DNA of 62,000 nt, from assembly GCF_963678635.1 (NCBI RefSeq), contig NC_087069.1:4633472-4695471 (forward strand), given 5' to 3'. Each line of letters opens with the position of its first letter. Within the stretch, counting starts at the first letter, position 1. Positions 23,310 through 34,263 of this stretch are shown here, in pieces. The notes under the pieces were generated by a model. That model was not told the origin of the DNA, made no database searches, and worked only from the letters and a program-made list of their open reading frames with translations. The DNA is from Symsagittifera roscoffensis. Taxonomy: Eukaryota > Xenacoelomorpha > Acoela > Convolutidae. Position numbers and translations under genes: made by a program.

Positions 23310-23645
23310 AGACTTCCCTCAGTTGGAACGCTCCAAAAGAACGAAGCACAGGACACTGTCTCCTCAAGTGAGTGTGTATTTGCCTAAAACACTCACCGAG
23401 GTCTTCTGTTGGGTTTCCTGTGATTGCTCGAGCTGTCCTACTAAGTAACTCAAGGCAACCTCTGATCGAAAGTTTCTAAAGTCTATGAAAAAGCTCTCCC
23501 ACACCGGGGTCGCTCCAAAAGCACGAGAGCAGGGAACAACTTTTCTTCTCAAGTGAGTGTGTATTTGCCTAATACACTCCTCGAGGGCTTTTTTTGTGTC
23601 TCCGGTTTGTCTGAGCTTTCCTTTTAAGTAACTCAAGGCAACCAC
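23310..23645. repeat. 183-bp tandem repeat in leader/LTR region of element B
   Basis: Two diverged units share CTCAAGTGAGTGTGTATTTG and AAGTAACTCAAGGCAACC with a spacing of about 183 bp (the second landmark ends at 23,460 and 23,643). The units also share GCTCCAAAAG near their left ends. They lie upstream of gag relative to transcription, so they are within the 5' untranslated region or LTR of element B. Confidence 0.85.
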
Positions 23646-23819
23646 ACAACCAAAATAACAATTAAAAAAAATTGGTTCGGGTAGTTCTGGTAAACTCGAT
23701 CTAGAATCCAAAGCTGATCGCAAATTTCCAGGTCAACTAGGCTCCTAAGGTCTTAAAATTTTCACCCCGTTATTAGTTGACCTTCTATTTTGACCCTAAT
23801 TGGGTTTTTAATTATGTTC

Positions 23820-24360
23820 AGACTGCCCCGCAGGGTTACCTCTAAATCTTCACTAAAGAGGGTTGTCACTTAAGTCACTCCGGAGGGTTACTTCGGAGGG
23901 TTGTTAAGACCCTTAGCTTAGTCCGGAGGGTTATTTCGGAGAGTACCTTATTCACCTCAGTAACTTCGGAGGTCCCCTTAAGTTCACTACGGAGGGTCAA
24001 TAAGAGGCTTACTTCGGAGGTTTCCTTCAAAATTCTAAATTTTCAAATCTCACCTAGAAGGATCTCCAACTAGTCTCAGAAAGTGTCAAAACAAGCTAAA
24101 TTCACTACGTAAGGTTATTTTAACTTCTTTGGAGGGCTGCGTGGAAATTTTTTATTAAGGAGGGTTGCTAAGGGCTTAGCTGACTCCGGAGGGTTACCTT
24201 GGAGGGTTCCCCAAAAATCCAGAAAACGGATGATTTTACGGCTGTAAAGCCTCCAATTGCACTCTAATTGACTTAAAACTAGGTAGGCTGACTCGGCCAT
24301 CACTCCCAGTAGAATAAAAAGGTGATCTTACAAAATTTTCTGCCGCTCGGAGGGTTCACG
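23820..24360. repeat. Interspersed GGAGGGTT motif cluster
   Basis: The octamer GGAGGGTT, often as CTTCGGAGGGTT or CTCCGGAGGGTT, recurs about a dozen times at irregular spacing over 540 bp. No reading frame is associated with it. It lies in the probable LTR or leader of element B and could be a repeated protein-binding site or the remnant of a satellite-like expansion. Confidence 0.8.
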
Positions 24361-24525
24361 AAAACTTTAACCCTTCGAAACCAACAAATTCTAAAAGATT
24401 TTTCTATCCTCAGGTTATCGACCCATAAAATGTCGTGGTCTAGGAAAGTGATTAAAAATTTCGACTTATGATACCAAAATTATTCCGATCAGTTGGCTAG
24501 TCTTTGAGGAATCGTCAAAAACGCG

Positions 24526-24725
24526 NNNNNNNNNNNNNNNNNNNNNNNNNNNNNNNNNNNNNNNNNNNNNNNNNNNNNNNNNNNNNNNNNNNNNNNNNNN
24601 NNNNNNNNNNNNNNNNNNNNNNNNNNNNNNNNNNNNNNNNNNNNNNNNNNNNNNNNNNNNNNNNNNNNNNNNNNNNNNNNNNNNNNNNNNNNNNNNNNNN
24701 NNNNNNNNNNNNNNNNNNNNNNNNN
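24526..24725. other. Assembly gap (200 N)
   Basis: A run of 200 undetermined bases. The length is probably a placeholder, so the true relation between element B on the left and copy C on the right is unknown. Confidence 1.
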
Positions 24726-25080
24726 ATATTGGCATCGAAAAGCTTACCTCGTAACAGCAAGATACTTTCATAACCTCCGCGAAAATGATTCTTCATCACT
24801 CTTGAACTATCGCGTGTTTTGTTGCGTGGACAAAGCATTGCCGCACAGCGTGCACAAATTCGTCCGCGTAGTCCCAATTTTTCAAAAAACGAATTCTATA
24901 TCCAATATCAGTGGCTTCTCACGCTGAAAAAAAATCGATTATAGCATTAGCAAATATGCAGATTAACTGAGATGAACTTAAGTATGCAAGAATATGAATA
25001 TCAAAAAAAATAAAGATTGACTTGGAATAAAATTTAAAAAACTATGCCTATAAAGCATGAATATGAATAAAAAGCATTAC
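24726..25080. other. Unassigned sequence between gap and copy C
   Basis: Intermediate composition on the left, becoming A-rich near 24,920 ('AAAAAAAATCGATT'). No gene is seen. Copy C is entered in mid-gag at about 25,081 without its 5' part, so the 5' truncation happened here or is hidden by the gap. Confidence 0.6.
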
Positions 25081-26250
25081 TATAAAAACACAAAAATGAC
25101 AGAAATTTTAATGATGACCTTAACACTTCAATTAAGGAAAATAGCAATAAAAAAGAGAGTCTCATCCTTCCTCAATTCGAGAACCAGACTTAGATTTTCG
25201 AAAACTAGTAGATAAATTAGAACAAGCAGAAATCACAATGAAACTCGAAGAAACAGAAAATATAAAACTGCAATATGTTAATCGAATTGAAACAAACACT
25301 ACACATATAAATAACTTACAGGAATCAGATACAGACCTGATAGAAAAAATCACTGAAATACTAAATATCTATGAAAAAAATCCAAACTTTAAAGGCAAAC
25401 CTTCAAACTTTAAAGGCATATAAACTTTAAAAATCCAAACTTTAAAAATCCAAACTTTGAAGGCATCCTTCAAAAAATGGTGTAATTATTGCCGACGATA
25501 CGGACTCAGTATTTCCGAATGTAGACAAAAACAACAAGACAATCAGAATAAACCTCAAAAGCCTAAGGAACAAAATAAATCGTTCTATCAATACATGAAA
25601 AAAGATCAAAATCTACCAAACAAAATATTTATAGTAATAACAGTTCAGGAAAACCACTTCCGAACAACACCAATTACACAAGGAATCAATCACCATATAA
25701 CTCAAGTTATAGAGGATGATCACCAGAACGAAGAAATACACAAAATTCTTCACAAAATAGATATAATCGATCGAATAGCCAAAATAACCAAAATAACTAT
25801 TCACGATCAAATTCCAATACAACACAATTTGTTTCTAGATCCAGTTCCCAATCAAACCCAAGGAATAGACACTATTCCAATAATCAATCACGAAACTCAT
25901 CATACAACAGAAATAGAAAATATTCAAATAATAGAAGTAGAAGTTATTCAAACAATCGAAATCAGAATTACCCGAACAATCGATCAAGAAATAATTCTTA
26001 TAATAGATCAAACTATCACAGATCAAATGATAATTATCAAAATAGATCATGAAATAATTCACAAAATCGAAATTCAAGCTACAATAATTGATATAGAAAT
26101 TATTCCCAGTCACCACACAGGAATAATAACCATTATCATGATTCTAAACATCGAGACAGAAGTAACACACCAAAACATCAAAGACACATTAATCAAGTGC
26201 AAACAAATGAAGAAACAACATCAAAGCCCCCAGGTATTGATGACACAGGA
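25081..26250 (+). pseudogene. gag: gag nucleocapsid half, copy C
   Basis: Begins with the charged coiled-coil-like segment (25,090-25,410), which includes a small in-frame tandem (ACTTTAAAGGC or similar repeated at 25,385-25,460). A zinc knuckle follows at about 25,480-25,525, reading Cys-Asn-Tyr-Cys then Cys at the right spacing, with Leu in place of the usual His. The next 600 bases encode an Arg/Asn/Ser-rich tail when read in the frame that continues into pol. The long open frame 25,457-26,269 follows that tail in the wrong frame for its second half. The tail would bind RNA. Confidence 0.7.
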
Positions 26251-28908
26251 AGTAACGAACTACAACTAAATCACATAAATTGTGAATCGTCAGATACAGA
26301 AAGTGATACATATAATACCATCTCTGTAAATATGATAACAGTCGAAAACGACTATGAACCTATCATATATGAACAACTTTTTACATCACATATATATGAA
26401 AATCAATTGGAACTCCTTCACAATTATTATATTGGACCCAGTCATACTACACAAACTACACAAGAAGTAAAAGAAATTAACACGGTAACTAAACCCGATA
26501 AAAAAGATGAAACACAATGCTCAAATACAAAACATATTTATCAAAATATACAGAAAGAACAACCCAGAGAAAAAACTTGGACAATTCCATTTCTCTTAGA
26601 AAGCCCAAGAAACAAAGAATTTCAACCACCAGATCTTGAAATTGGTTTTTTAATTGATTCAGGAGCAGAATCAAATACAATTAATTTTGCCACATGGAAT
26701 GAAATCAAAACATTACATCCAAAATTAACGCCTCTTGCAACCTCTAATAAACTAGCAACAGCACAAGGATCAACATTAGTAAATTATGGTAAAATCCAAT
26801 TATTCCTTCACCCCACGAGAACAATGGAACAAAATAAAATTTTAAACAAACCGTTTAAACAAATATTTCATATTACTGATATTAAGCATAATATCATTGG
26901 CATACCATTTATATCTAAATATATACCAACAATGAACATCTTAAATAGTAAAGTACTAATCAAAGATAAGTACACAAAAACAAAAAATACAGCCCTAACA
27001 TTCTTCCAAAGAATAAACAAACAACCACCATTCTTCTCAAAATTTTACCCAATTTACAATCAACAACGGAAACACTTGAAACCACTATCAGGAAATATAT
27101 ATAATTTTTCAATAAAACAAGTTCACCAGTATGATAAAAGTCAAAATAAACAACAACTTTTTAAGTCAGATTTTGAATTTAAACCTGTTCACAAATTTTT
27201 CAAAATCACAACCTCATCTATCAAATATTTGAAAAACACGAATTCTGACATCACTTCGTTACACGTGTATAACAATACACCATATCAAGTAACATTACCC
27301 TTAGGGTTTTTAGGATATTGTGAAACAAATGCTACAATTTCACCTATAAATGAAGTAGCCTACCGCGTTAATAGTATACTCCAATTATTAGATATTTGCC
27401 AATCCACAATTCTTGACGAAGAATTATCCATAAATAATATAATGAGTAATGAAAAAAGACACACAGATTACTTCACAAAAACACCATATTTTAAACCAAC
27501 ATTCAATATAACAAATTACACAAAAGAACAACAAAAACTTTTAACAATGTTTAATTTTGAACATTCACAAATTACACAAACCGAATTTGATAAATTAGCA
27601 AAGCAACTGTTAAAATACTCAACAGTCTACGCAACATCAAAATTTGACGTTGGAAAAATCAGTTCATCACTACATCTCCCGTTAAAACCCGACGCAGTTT
27701 TCAAAAAACAAAGAGCCAGTAAAGTAACAATTCACTTACACGACAAAAAAAATAGATTACTTGACATTTTAGAACAATACAAAATTATCTCACCAGTAAA
27801 TAAAGAAGAAGAACAAGAAGGTAACACTTTTATCAACCCTGTTATCATTCTAGCAAAAGGTGAATCATTAAAAATAGTTTTAGACGCTGGATATCTCAAT
27901 TCACTAATTGATGAATCAAAATGCAATTGGCCTATTGAATCAATACAAGTTATCTTAACAGAGATAAATGGAAAATACTTTACAATCGCAGATATGAATA
28001 GTGCATACAACCAAATGCCACTAGATGAACAATCACGACGTTTAACACAATTTGTTATTGGAAATCAACAAAATGAATTTAATCGCTTATTTTATGGAAT
28101 ATCCAAAGGACCAGCAGCTTTTTCAGCTTTTATGAGTAAAATTTTTAGACCACTAATACTCAAGAAAAACGCAATCACCTATTTAGACGATGTTTTTATG
28201 CAATACCAAACCAAAGAAGAAATGTTTACAGCTTTAGAACAGTATCATTAAATATTTCAGAACGAAAATCTGAAGGCCGCTCCCGATAAATCACACTTCT
28301 TTCTAACACGAGTTAAATTTTTAGGACATAATATTGAACGAAACACTATCACCCCATTAAAATCACATATTGATGCTATTCAAAAACTTCAGCCACCAAC
28401 AAACAAAAAGAAAATCCAAGAATTCCTTGGAATGTTAAATTTCTTAAGCAAAAACGTTTATAAAATGCAATTATACTTAAGACCCTTCTATAATATCCTC
28501 AGACAACAAAATAACTTTGAATGGACCACTGAACATCAAACACGATTTGAAGAAATTAAAAACCTTTTAACTGAACAAATTTCCAATACAATTCATGATC
28601 CAAATCATTCATTTTATGCAATGTGCGATGCTTCAAATTTTGGCATCGGCGCAGCATTGCTACAATCACATAGTGGTACAAATAAAATGAACCTTATATC
28701 AGCAAATTCACGATTATTCACTCAAGCAGAGCTACGACTCTCAACTTTAATGAGAGAATGTACAGCTATAATTTATACTTTTACAGAATATGAATTTCTG
28801 ATACTTGGATCAAAACACCCAACAGTTCTGTTCACAGATCATAAACCAATTATTTTTCTCTTTACACAAAAATCCAACCAAATCATAGAGTTTATAGATT
28901 TCAACTAA
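26197..28908 (+). pseudogene. pol: pol: protease, RT and RNase H, copy C
   Basis: One frame, open from 26,197 to 28,251 (684 codons), then a TAA at 28,249-28,251, then open again in the same frame to 28,908. The start at 26,197 is arbitrary because the frame comes in from gag. The protease active site is Asp-Ser-Gly-Ala at residue 154. RT follows from about residue 480, with 'KIVLDAGYLNSLIDESKCNW', 'ADMNSAYNQMPLDEQSRR', 'FYGISKGPAAFSAFMSKIF' and the catalytic Tyr-Leu-Asp-Asp at residues 662-665. RNase H lies downstream of the stop: 'MCDASNFGIGAALLQ' near 28,620, and 'RLSTLMREC' and 'LFTDHKPI' near 28,740-28,850. The single stop in otherwise clean sequence suggests recent decay. Confidence 0.9.
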
Positions 28909-29719
28909 GTCTAATAAAATTTCCAAACTTACATATACTTTGGACAGCAGGAAAAAATCTTGCGTTACCAGATACATTAAGTCGAAATACGCCACCTGAA
29001 TTACTCACACGAAAAACTACAGTTGAAATACCAAAACATATTAAATTTTATCTCGCAAAAGATGAAACATCACACCGACTAGAATGCAAATATGCAGTAA
29101 AAACTGACATTGATCAATCACAGATAAATAACCTACATTATTTTCCACTTTAATTAGATTGCCAAAATAATCACTACGAATTTGATTTACTAGGAACATC
29201 AACTTTCAAACCAATTCCATACTCACAATGGATAAAAAATAACACTTAACAAAAAAGAATAAAACACCAATCGCATAAAAAAGAACTTTTCCCATTAATT
29301 GAAAAAAAAAATTTAACTGATAAAATAAATTTATCAGGACCACAAACAAATGATTCGAAATACACTATAAATCAAGTTTTTGACCTCCATGACCCACTTG
29401 ACACAATCCCCCTATCGAAACTAGAAATTGACAATATTTTTCTCCCTCCAACAGATAAAGTTACACTTGAACTATTAAAACAATATCAAAATCTCGACCC
29501 AGTAATTAGACAATTAAAATCATGGCACAAATACAAAACTAAGCCCGTAAAAGCAGATACCACAAATTTAGGGAATGAAACACTCCTCCGATATTTCCGA
29601 AAATTTAATAACACGGCAATTAATGAAAATACAGATCTTTTAGAATATCAATTAAATGATTCTAAAGTTCCCTGTCTTCCTTTAAGTATGATATTAATAG
29701 CTTTTAACATCTCTTTATG
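28909..29719 (+). pseudogene. pol connection between RNase H and integrase, copy C
   Basis: After a frameshift around 28,900, coding continues in another frame. 'LHILWTAGKNLALPDTLSR' is the typical end of Ty3/Gypsy RNase H, and then comes a roughly 230-residue connector with two further stops (near 29,150 and 29,250). It ends at the deletion point described next. The connector contains 'NLDPVIRQLKSWHKYKT', an integrase-preceding segment. Confidence 0.75.
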
Positions 29720-29764
29720 AACACTGGATAGCTAAATCTCTTTATGAACACTGGATAGCTAAAT
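29711..29764. repeat. 27-bp tandem duplication at the integrase deletion junction
   Basis: CTCTTTATGAACACTGGATA plus seven bases occurs twice back to back (29,711-29,737 and 29,738-29,764). Compared with copy A (about 7,500-7,860), roughly 350 bp are missing at this point. They contain the zinc-binding HHCC region and the first catalytic Asp. The duplication sits on the junction. Confidence 0.9.
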
Positions 29765-30883
29765 TCGGATTACCCGAAATCTTGGTTACAGACAACGGTA
29801 CAGAATTCATAAATAATGAAATCATCACACTATGCCACTTATATAACATCAAACATAAACCACGTACATCTCATGCACCTTTGACAAACGGTTTAGTCGA
29901 AGGTATGAACCGTTCACTACAAGAATATTTAGATGTATCATAAACGGAAATGATACAAAATACAGAGAAATGTAAAATTATTTCCCTTAGCATATAATTC
30001 ACAAATCACGACAACTCTAGGAATGTCAACATACAAAATGGTTTTTAATCAAAAGCCACGTAAACCAATTATGTTTACAGCAAATTCTCATAAAAATGCA
30101 CAAGGTTATTGTCAACCAAATAAAGACTCAATTTGATATAACCTACCTTTACACACACATGATGAAGATCATTTTCATCGCCCACAAATTCTTAAATCAG
30201 CCTGCGGCACACATACCGAATGGATTTTAAATAGAGATAAAAAACACAATGAAATTTACCAAAAAAAGTTACAAAGAAATTGTTACGAAGGCAAAATATT
30301 AACGAACAAATTAATTCACGCTTTACACCAGCCACAGATTTAAAAATTGGAACATTTGTCTTAATACCTAACTTTAATACACAAAAAAAGAATTTCTAAA
30401 AAATTACAACCCCTTCGAAAAGGACCATACCAAATACTTGCCAAACCCACTGACGTAACGTATAAATTCACCGATTCGATTCAAAAAGAAATTGTTCAAC
30501 ATCGTAACAATCTATTGCCCTACTACCCAAAAGAGTACGCGCTACGCGAATTAAGTCAATTATATTCTTTCACAGGTTTAAAAGTTATTCAAAATCATTC
30601 ACATACAGAAAAAGGAATAAATGAACAACACAACGTTCATCATGAAAAACAAAATTCAAAACAAACCACAACTCAAAAAAATACAAAAACGCCAGACCAA
30701 AAAATACCTCAAAAAGAACGAAAAAATAGGAAAATAATAGAAAAAATGTTACCACAAGAACAAGTAGAAAAATCAGAACATAGAGAATTATCACGACTTA
30801 GAAATCAACCACGTAAAAACTACAAAACATTCATCCCACAATCTAAAATATTAAAGAAAGTTGAATTTCAAAAACAACTTTAA
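29738..30883 (+). pseudogene. Integrase (5'-deleted) and pol C-terminus, copy C
   Basis: The surviving core has 'ILVTDNGTEFINNEI' with its Asp at 29,791 and 'NGLVEGMNRSLQEYL' with Glu at about 29,899, giving the D-35-E spacing. The first Asp and the zinc-binding domain are deleted. Frameshifts follow near 29,940 and 30,150. The GPY/F block 'RKGPYQIL' is near 30,420. The final 122-codon frame (30,515-30,883) is a Lys/Gln/Glu-rich tail ending in a clean stop. Confidence 0.8.
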
Positions 30884-31474
30884 TTTTAAAATCAATAATC
30901 TTTGCACCTCTGAATTATTTTGAACTTTCATTTTTCGAAATAACATGCTGACAAACACGCAACAATTCTAGTTCAGATTCAGCCAATAGGATTCACTTAA
31001 ATCCGTCACCTTCTATAACTCTAACACCAACCTATTAGACGAAAGATATTAAACTCCAGGCATATCTATAACTATAATTTTACAACCTCCAGGTCAAAAA
31101 TAAGCAAACCACTCAAACTTGACAACTAAAATAAATACCACCATAATATCGTAACCCTCCCCTATCTAATAACGCAAAGATCAACAATATTTTCCCAACT
31201 CAGACCTCAAAAACCCTCCAACCAAAAATGGTAAATTAGCCTAAAGTAAAAAAGGACCATATTCATTTGGCCTAAGGTACAAATATCTCAAAAATACCCC
31301 AGATCACCCGACAAATAAAAAAAAGCAAAGAAGACCTCCCGATTACCATAAAATTAGCCCCAACAACTTTTCACAAAACTCAACCCACATGTCAAAAAAT
31401 CAATAAATAACTCGACCACACTTGAATCTTGCCCCAAACAACAAAAAATATTCGACAAAGAAATTATTTCTTAA
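30884..31474. other. Noncoding spacer between pol and the hydrophobic ORFs, copy C
   Basis: About 590 bp of A/C-rich sequence without a reading frame of note. It has no counterpart in copy A, where envelope-related sequence follows pol directly. It might hold splice or promoter signals for a downstream message, but I see none that are decisive. Confidence 0.5.
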
Positions 31475-31648
31475 ATGTTCTTCTCTCGATCAGTCAATAT
31501 CTTTAAAAATACAATTTTCAACATTTTCATAAACTTTTTTATACTACTCAAACTTTTATTCATATTTCTCTTTGATACTTTTGAAGCTTTTATAATAATT
31601 TTAATCATTTTTTGCAAATATTTTTTAAATTTTCTACTCCATATTTGA
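31475..31648 (+). CDS. Short hydrophobic ORF 1 between pol and envelope, copy C
   Basis: A 57-codon ORF (MFFSRSVNIFKNTIF...) rich in Phe, Leu and Ile, with one long or two short hydrophobic stretches (residues 15-35 and 38-56) that would be membrane-inserted. It begins with an ATG and a basic residue and lies just upstream of a second hydrophobic ORF. It is too short for homology statements and the sequence is T-rich, so chance is possible. The tandem arrangement of two such ORFs is the only support. Confidence 0.35.
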   Translation: MFFSRSVNIFKNTIFNIFINFFILLKLLFIFLFDTFEAFIIILIIFCKYFLNFLLHI

Positions 31649-31716
31649 AATATATCTCCAACTTTCCCAAATCCTTGACCATATTCACAGGTGCGATAAT
31701 CCATAAGTTTATTTAA

Positions 31717-31905
31717 ATGATACGAACAATTTTTAGTAGAACAGATATTTTTTTACTGTTTGTAATTTTCATAATATTTTTATCAACCCTAATATTGACA
31801 ATGTGCAAATGTATAAAAAAGGCACTAATCACATACGCTTTAGCAACAATCCTGTTAATTCTTTTCATTGAAAAATACTACAATAAACATAAATTTTTCC
31901 ACTAG
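31717..31905 (+). CDS. Short hydrophobic ORF 2 between pol and envelope, copy C
   Basis: A 62-codon ORF with two predicted membrane segments (about residues 10-28 and 35-50) separated by a Cys/Lys-rich loop (MCKCIKKAL). It ends at a TAG preceded by a pyrimidine run (TTTTTCCACTAG) that also looks like a splice acceptor, and the following long ORF is open from 31,893 in another frame. It may be a separate small membrane protein or the signal/anchor portion of the envelope precursor, joined by a frameshift or splicing. Copy A has lost this region. Confidence 0.4.
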   Translation: MIRTIFSRTDIFLLFVIFIIFLSTLILTMCKCIKKALITYALATILLILFIEKYYNKHKFFH

Positions 31906-33026
31906 AAAAAATCAATCAGAATACTTCAAAAATTGCTAACCAACAATCACAAAATCAGTCTTCACCGACATCATCCCAAGAAAATCCGACAATACCTACA
32001 ACTACCCAAAACCCCCAAACATCCACACGAATTTCTTTCCAAGATAACCCATACACTTTTGAAGAACGACACGCCCGCTTATCCGAACCATTAGAACCAG
32101 TTCAGCGACAGGCACCCCTAAGTGAACCAACATATAACTTTTACCCAACATTACCACAAGAATTAAGTAGAATAAGAAACATTAGTCAAAATCAAAATAC
32201 AGTTGAAATAAATAGACAAATTATACATCCACGACGAAACAGAAATTTTCAAACCCCCTGAGTTCATTTTGATATACCCCAGTCACCAACACCAACTACT
32301 TCCGAAAATCCAAATAGTACTTTACCAGAAACTCCCCCACTCCTTTCACAACGGAGCACCTCAAGTATACTCTCAGATTACTTAGGTTCAACACCAACAT
32401 CTGAACAAATACGTGAAAATCCCTTTAAGCCCCCCAATACAACACGACTACCATATTGGACAACGCACTCATATACACAAGGTGAACCAAACTTAGTCAA
32501 CGACCCAATGGACATTTCTACAGATATAACAACATCATCATCACTACCAGAAACACCATCATTAAGTCAGATTTCACCGACGTTTTTCCTTTTAAATTTC
32601 CCAAATAACCTCGACGATAGATATCGAGAACAATCATCAACAAATATCCCTTCAAGATTAGATTGGAATACATTCGTAGCACCCCCACCATTATTTGGAC
32701 AACATCAAGATAGTAACCGACTCCACAGTTGGGCACTCAATAGACTACAACATAGACAAGATATCCACGAAGATATTCGTGAACATAATATTCAAATACT
32801 TCAATAAAATAGTCTCCAATTGAAATTCGAAATCACGATCAAACTTAATAATATTGTTCAACATCCTTACCCATTAAATTCACCAAATATAACAGCTCAA
32901 CCGCTACCACCACTATTTACAACAACTGAAGTAATATATAAGTACGACAGATATACCAAAAACACAATTGGTTACATCACATTTTATAACCCATACTCAG
33001 GATTATCATACACATGTAGATTTTAA
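31893..33026 (+). pseudogene. Ser/Thr/Pro/Asn-rich pre-envelope ORF, copy C
   Basis: One frame stays open over 1.1 kb apart from a TGA near 32,261 and a TAA near 32,805. No ATG occurs near its 5' end. The first 250 residues are low complexity (Ser, Thr, Pro, Asn, Gln), like a heavily modified extracellular or disordered region. The C-terminal third is more conserved with copy A ('LHSWALNRLQHRQDIHEDI', then 'KFEITIKLNNIVQHPY'). It ends at 33,026, and the envelope frame begins at once in another frame. It might be the N-terminal part of the envelope precursor or a separate structural protein. Confidence 0.55.
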
Positions 33027-33029
33027 AAA

Positions 33030-34263
33030 AATTAACATTTCAAAACATCTTTTTTCTAATATTTTCCGACCAAAACACAAATCCTTCTCCTCGCACAGGA
33101 CCCCAGGATTTATTAGTAACACACTACGATTGTGAAGAAAACGAACGAAAAACACTACACAAATATGCAATAAATCAAATATCACAATGCAAAACAGAAC
33201 CACAAGCTATAGAAACTACAAATGTAATAGCAACACTGTATTCAAAAGCCCGAGCAACAACAGTGATAGGATATAAGTTTACAGCAACATTTTCCGAAAA
33301 GAAAGTACATTGTTCACAAGTTTCAAACGGAAATAAAAACCGACTTGATCACGAATCATTCTATCAAAGTAATATAGAACGACTTCTACATCTAAATCCC
33401 GATGATTGTAAAAACGAACTACTCAGACTAAACATCACAAGAAATAAAAACAGAGACAGAAAAATAGTAAATTTTCAAAACTTTGCCGATTCTGTACATC
33501 AAGCAGAACTTGAAAGATATCAAGGATATATAAGACTAGACGAAAAATACCCATACAACGGCGCACACGGAAGATTAACTTATGACATACACGAAACACA
33601 CTGGATACCACACATTGGAATAAATAACCCCTCAAACTGCAAAGCAGACACAAAAAATAAAGGATATCAGGAAATAATGTTTTTCGATTGGAAAATACAA
33701 CTCGAAAAAGTACAACTCACACGAGATTTATCAGATAACACAATGATCTATCAAGGACTTAGATTACCTTGCAAAAACGATCAAGGTCATTGTGACCCTA
33801 CAACACGGACAAAAGCAACAATTGTTTGGTTTCCCGAAGATACATGGACAACATTTCAAGTAGCAAAATACACGCTCGAATGATAAAATTTCACGAAAAA
33901 TATTTTATAGAATCAATTCCATACGAACAAGTTAATCCAACCCGAAAACAAAGTACTGATTTTAGAAATATTCATAATATAGAAAATAAAATAACACGTT
34001 TCCAAATATATCAAGAAACAGAAATTGCTTGCAAATACAGAAACCCACTTTATAAAACACAATATTCTGAAATACTTGTCGAATACGAAAAAGGTTTCGA
34101 CATGACCACTGGAAAAATAAAGTTTGACCCTTATGCCACAGGTCACCCTTTAAATGAAGGAACATCATACATACCAGTTAACTTTCAAAAAAGCACAGGT
34201 CAACCTGGTGGAAAACTAAAGCCACATGACGTAGAAGTACACGTTTACAAGAACTATCACTAA
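33030..34263 (+). pseudogene. env: Envelope-like protein, N-terminal half, copy C
   Basis: Open in one frame from about 33,030 to 33,883. It starts with a short hydrophobic stretch (about 33,045-33,070) that could be a signal peptide remnant, and then shifts to the frame 33,826-34,263. There are about ten cysteines, among them 'HYDCEENERK', 'QISQCKTEP', 'KKVHCSQV', 'LNPDDCKNEL' and 'LPCKNDQGHC'. The 'YPYNGAHGRLTYDIHE' block is shared with copy A. The protein is probably the surface part of the envelope glycoprotein. Assignment is by position and overall build. Confidence 0.65.

Larger units (their letters stand above)
13669..24525 (-). mobile_element. GC-rich Ty3/Gypsy element B with SGNH-hydrolase ORF
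   Basis: Read on the minus strand the order is leader/LTR region (about 24,500-22,980), gag (22,696-20,330), protease, RT and RNase H (20,330-18,330), linker, integrase (about 16,990-16,330), pol tail (16,330-15,260) and a third ORF (15,194-13,925). Base composition changes sharply at 13,668/13,669, where it meets the interrupted envelope copy. The continuation of that envelope is not found on the other side, so a simple nested insertion with target duplication cannot be shown. No 3' LTR is visible: the left end is instead a second copy of the pol C-terminus. The element is full of stops and frameshifts. Confidence 0.85.

Noticed and set aside
24466-24877. Open frames on both strands spanning the run of N
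   Set aside because: They are open only because undetermined bases cannot form stops.
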